Part shown: piece after piece, positions 4,873 to 5,633 of the stretch
How positions within the stretch are numbered: position 1 is the first letter of the stretch
Layout: the number at the start of each line of letters is the position of its first letter
Assembly: GCA_013695715.1 (NCBI GenBank)
Contig: JACCZZ010000116.1
Span: 1-5,633 of the forward strand
Reading direction: 5' to 3'
Length of the DNA stretch: 5,633 nt
Origin: Chitinophagales bacterium
Lineage (GTDB): Bacteria > Bacteroidota > Bacteroidia > Chitinophagales > UBA10324
Made by a program: the position numbers and the translations under genes
The notes under the pieces: model-generated
What the model was told of the DNA's origin: nothing
Seen by the model: only the letters and a program-made list of their open reading frames with translations
Databases searched by the model: none

Positions 4873-5633
4873 TTAAACGCCTTGTGCCCTCCTTAATCCA
4901 GTTATCTTCCTATAAATACGCCGTAGAGGCGAAGATGATACAAAGTAAAGAGTAAATCCGGAAAGTACAGTTATCAATCCGGTGATAGAAAATATCTGCA
5001 ACACCGAATTATTAAGATCATCCCGCTCTTTATAGCCCATTGTGTGCATCATCCACAAAAAATCGAAGATTCGCCAGCTTCCATTTCTAAAATCTTCGAC
5101 CCGTCCAAAGTTAGCAGAAACATAAACCGTAGTTCGCGAAGAATGATCAAATGTTACAGCCCAGGCAGGTAAAGGATTTTCTCTGTATTCGTGATGGCCA
5201 TTTGCTTCAGTGATATATTCGACGGATTTAACTTTTGATGAAGGAGCAAAGCTTTCTTCAGCAATACGGATTGCCTCCGCTTTAGAAACAGGATCACGTA
5301 AATTTCCTGTCTGAGCCTCAGCCAGGAGATGATGAAGATTTTTTTCTGAATAAAAGCTAATGCTATAAAAGGGTTGTTTTAGAATTTTACTACTTCGAGT
5401 GATTTAATAGAATCAACTTGCTGCTGAAGTGAAATGTTTTTAATTACCAGATCAGGAGAAACCAATGAGATATTACCGCCCAGTAAAGGAACATGTTTAT
5501 GTTCGTGATCCCCATGAACACGATAAATGTTCGTCCAACTGAAATACAAACCCCCAATAGTCCAGGCGAGGAATTGAATACCAATTAAGATTCCTAAGTA
5601 ACGATGTGTTTTCCGAATGAGATAGTGTGAGCT
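4873..5633 (-). pseudogene. PepSY-associated membrane protein, 5' end cut by window, one frameshift
   Basis: The right edge opens inside a gene, probably only a few codons from its start. The first segment (5633-5379, 84 residues) begins SSHYLIRKTHRYLG and has a membrane helix at about 13-33 (GILIGIQFLAWTIGGLYFSW), then HGDHEHKHVP; it stops at TAA after EVVKF. A second frame carries on without overlap loss (about 5388-4873) as KILKQPFYSISFYSEKN, SKAEAIRIAEESFAP (PepSY-like), PLPAWAVTFDH, TTVYVSANFGRVEDF, WRIFDFLWMMHTMGY and a last membrane helix around ITGLITVLSGFTLYF. Adding one A to the four-A run (TTTT at 5385-5388 on the plus strand) restores a single protein of about 255 residues. The layout is that of PepSY-associated TM proteins: two membrane helices around a periplasmic domain. 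Their role is poorly known; some lie near metal or redox genes. It is either a recent pseudogene or a sequencing error. Confidence 0.8.

Noticed and set aside
4887..4894. AAGGAGGG on the minus strand, like a ribosome binding site
   Set aside because: No start codon follows at a suitable distance; it lies within the last codons of the PepSY gene.
1..5633. CRISPR array, tRNA or rRNA gene, or insertion sequence
   Set aside because: I saw no regularly spaced repeats, cloverleaf, rRNA-like sequence, transposase motif or terminal inverted repeats on either strand.

Overview
The window looks like a piece of a Bacteroidota chromosome (probably the Chitinophagales/Sphingobacteriales side, but that is a guess). 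The support is an AT-rich sequence, a type IX secretion (T9SS, Por) sorting domain in a broken gene, a PepSY-associated membrane protein of the Bacteroidota style, and a TAnnTTTG promoter element. Every gene and gene remnant I can recognise lies on the minus strand, so the window reads right to left.

Layout in transcription order. (1) 5633-4873: a PepSY-associated membrane protein, cut by the window edge and broken by one missing base in an A run. (2) 4771-4091: a small T9SS-secreted protein, broken by two compensating frameshifts and without a visible start codon. (3) 4047-938: a chromate-resistance locus whose three genes are intact. These are a regulator joining a ChrB C-terminal domain to an AraC DNA-binding domain (4047-3202), the chromate transporter ChrA (2839-1670) and an exported-type Fe/Mn superoxide dismutase (1663-938). 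A truncated second copy of the ChrB-domain start lies between the first two (3123-3043). (4) 937-323: no intact gene. It holds the remnant of a second IPHHHH protein (about 899-754), a short copy of the PepSY gene's 3' end (538-494) and open stretches I cannot assign. (5) 322-1: an intact start of a small His-rich exported protein that runs off the left edge.

The three intact genes match the chrB-chrA-chrC order known from proteobacterial chromate operons, where ChrC is a superoxide dismutase. The inferred logic is that the ChrB domain senses chromate or its effects, the AraC domain controls transcription, ChrA exports chromate, and the dismutase removes superoxide made while Cr(VI) is reduced. 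The fused regulator replaces the usual ChrB N-terminal DNA-binding region and is the most interesting item here.

The contrast between three intact chromate genes and at least four broken neighbours suggests that selection keeps this operon inside an otherwise decaying stretch. All family assignments are from reading motifs; no database search was possible.
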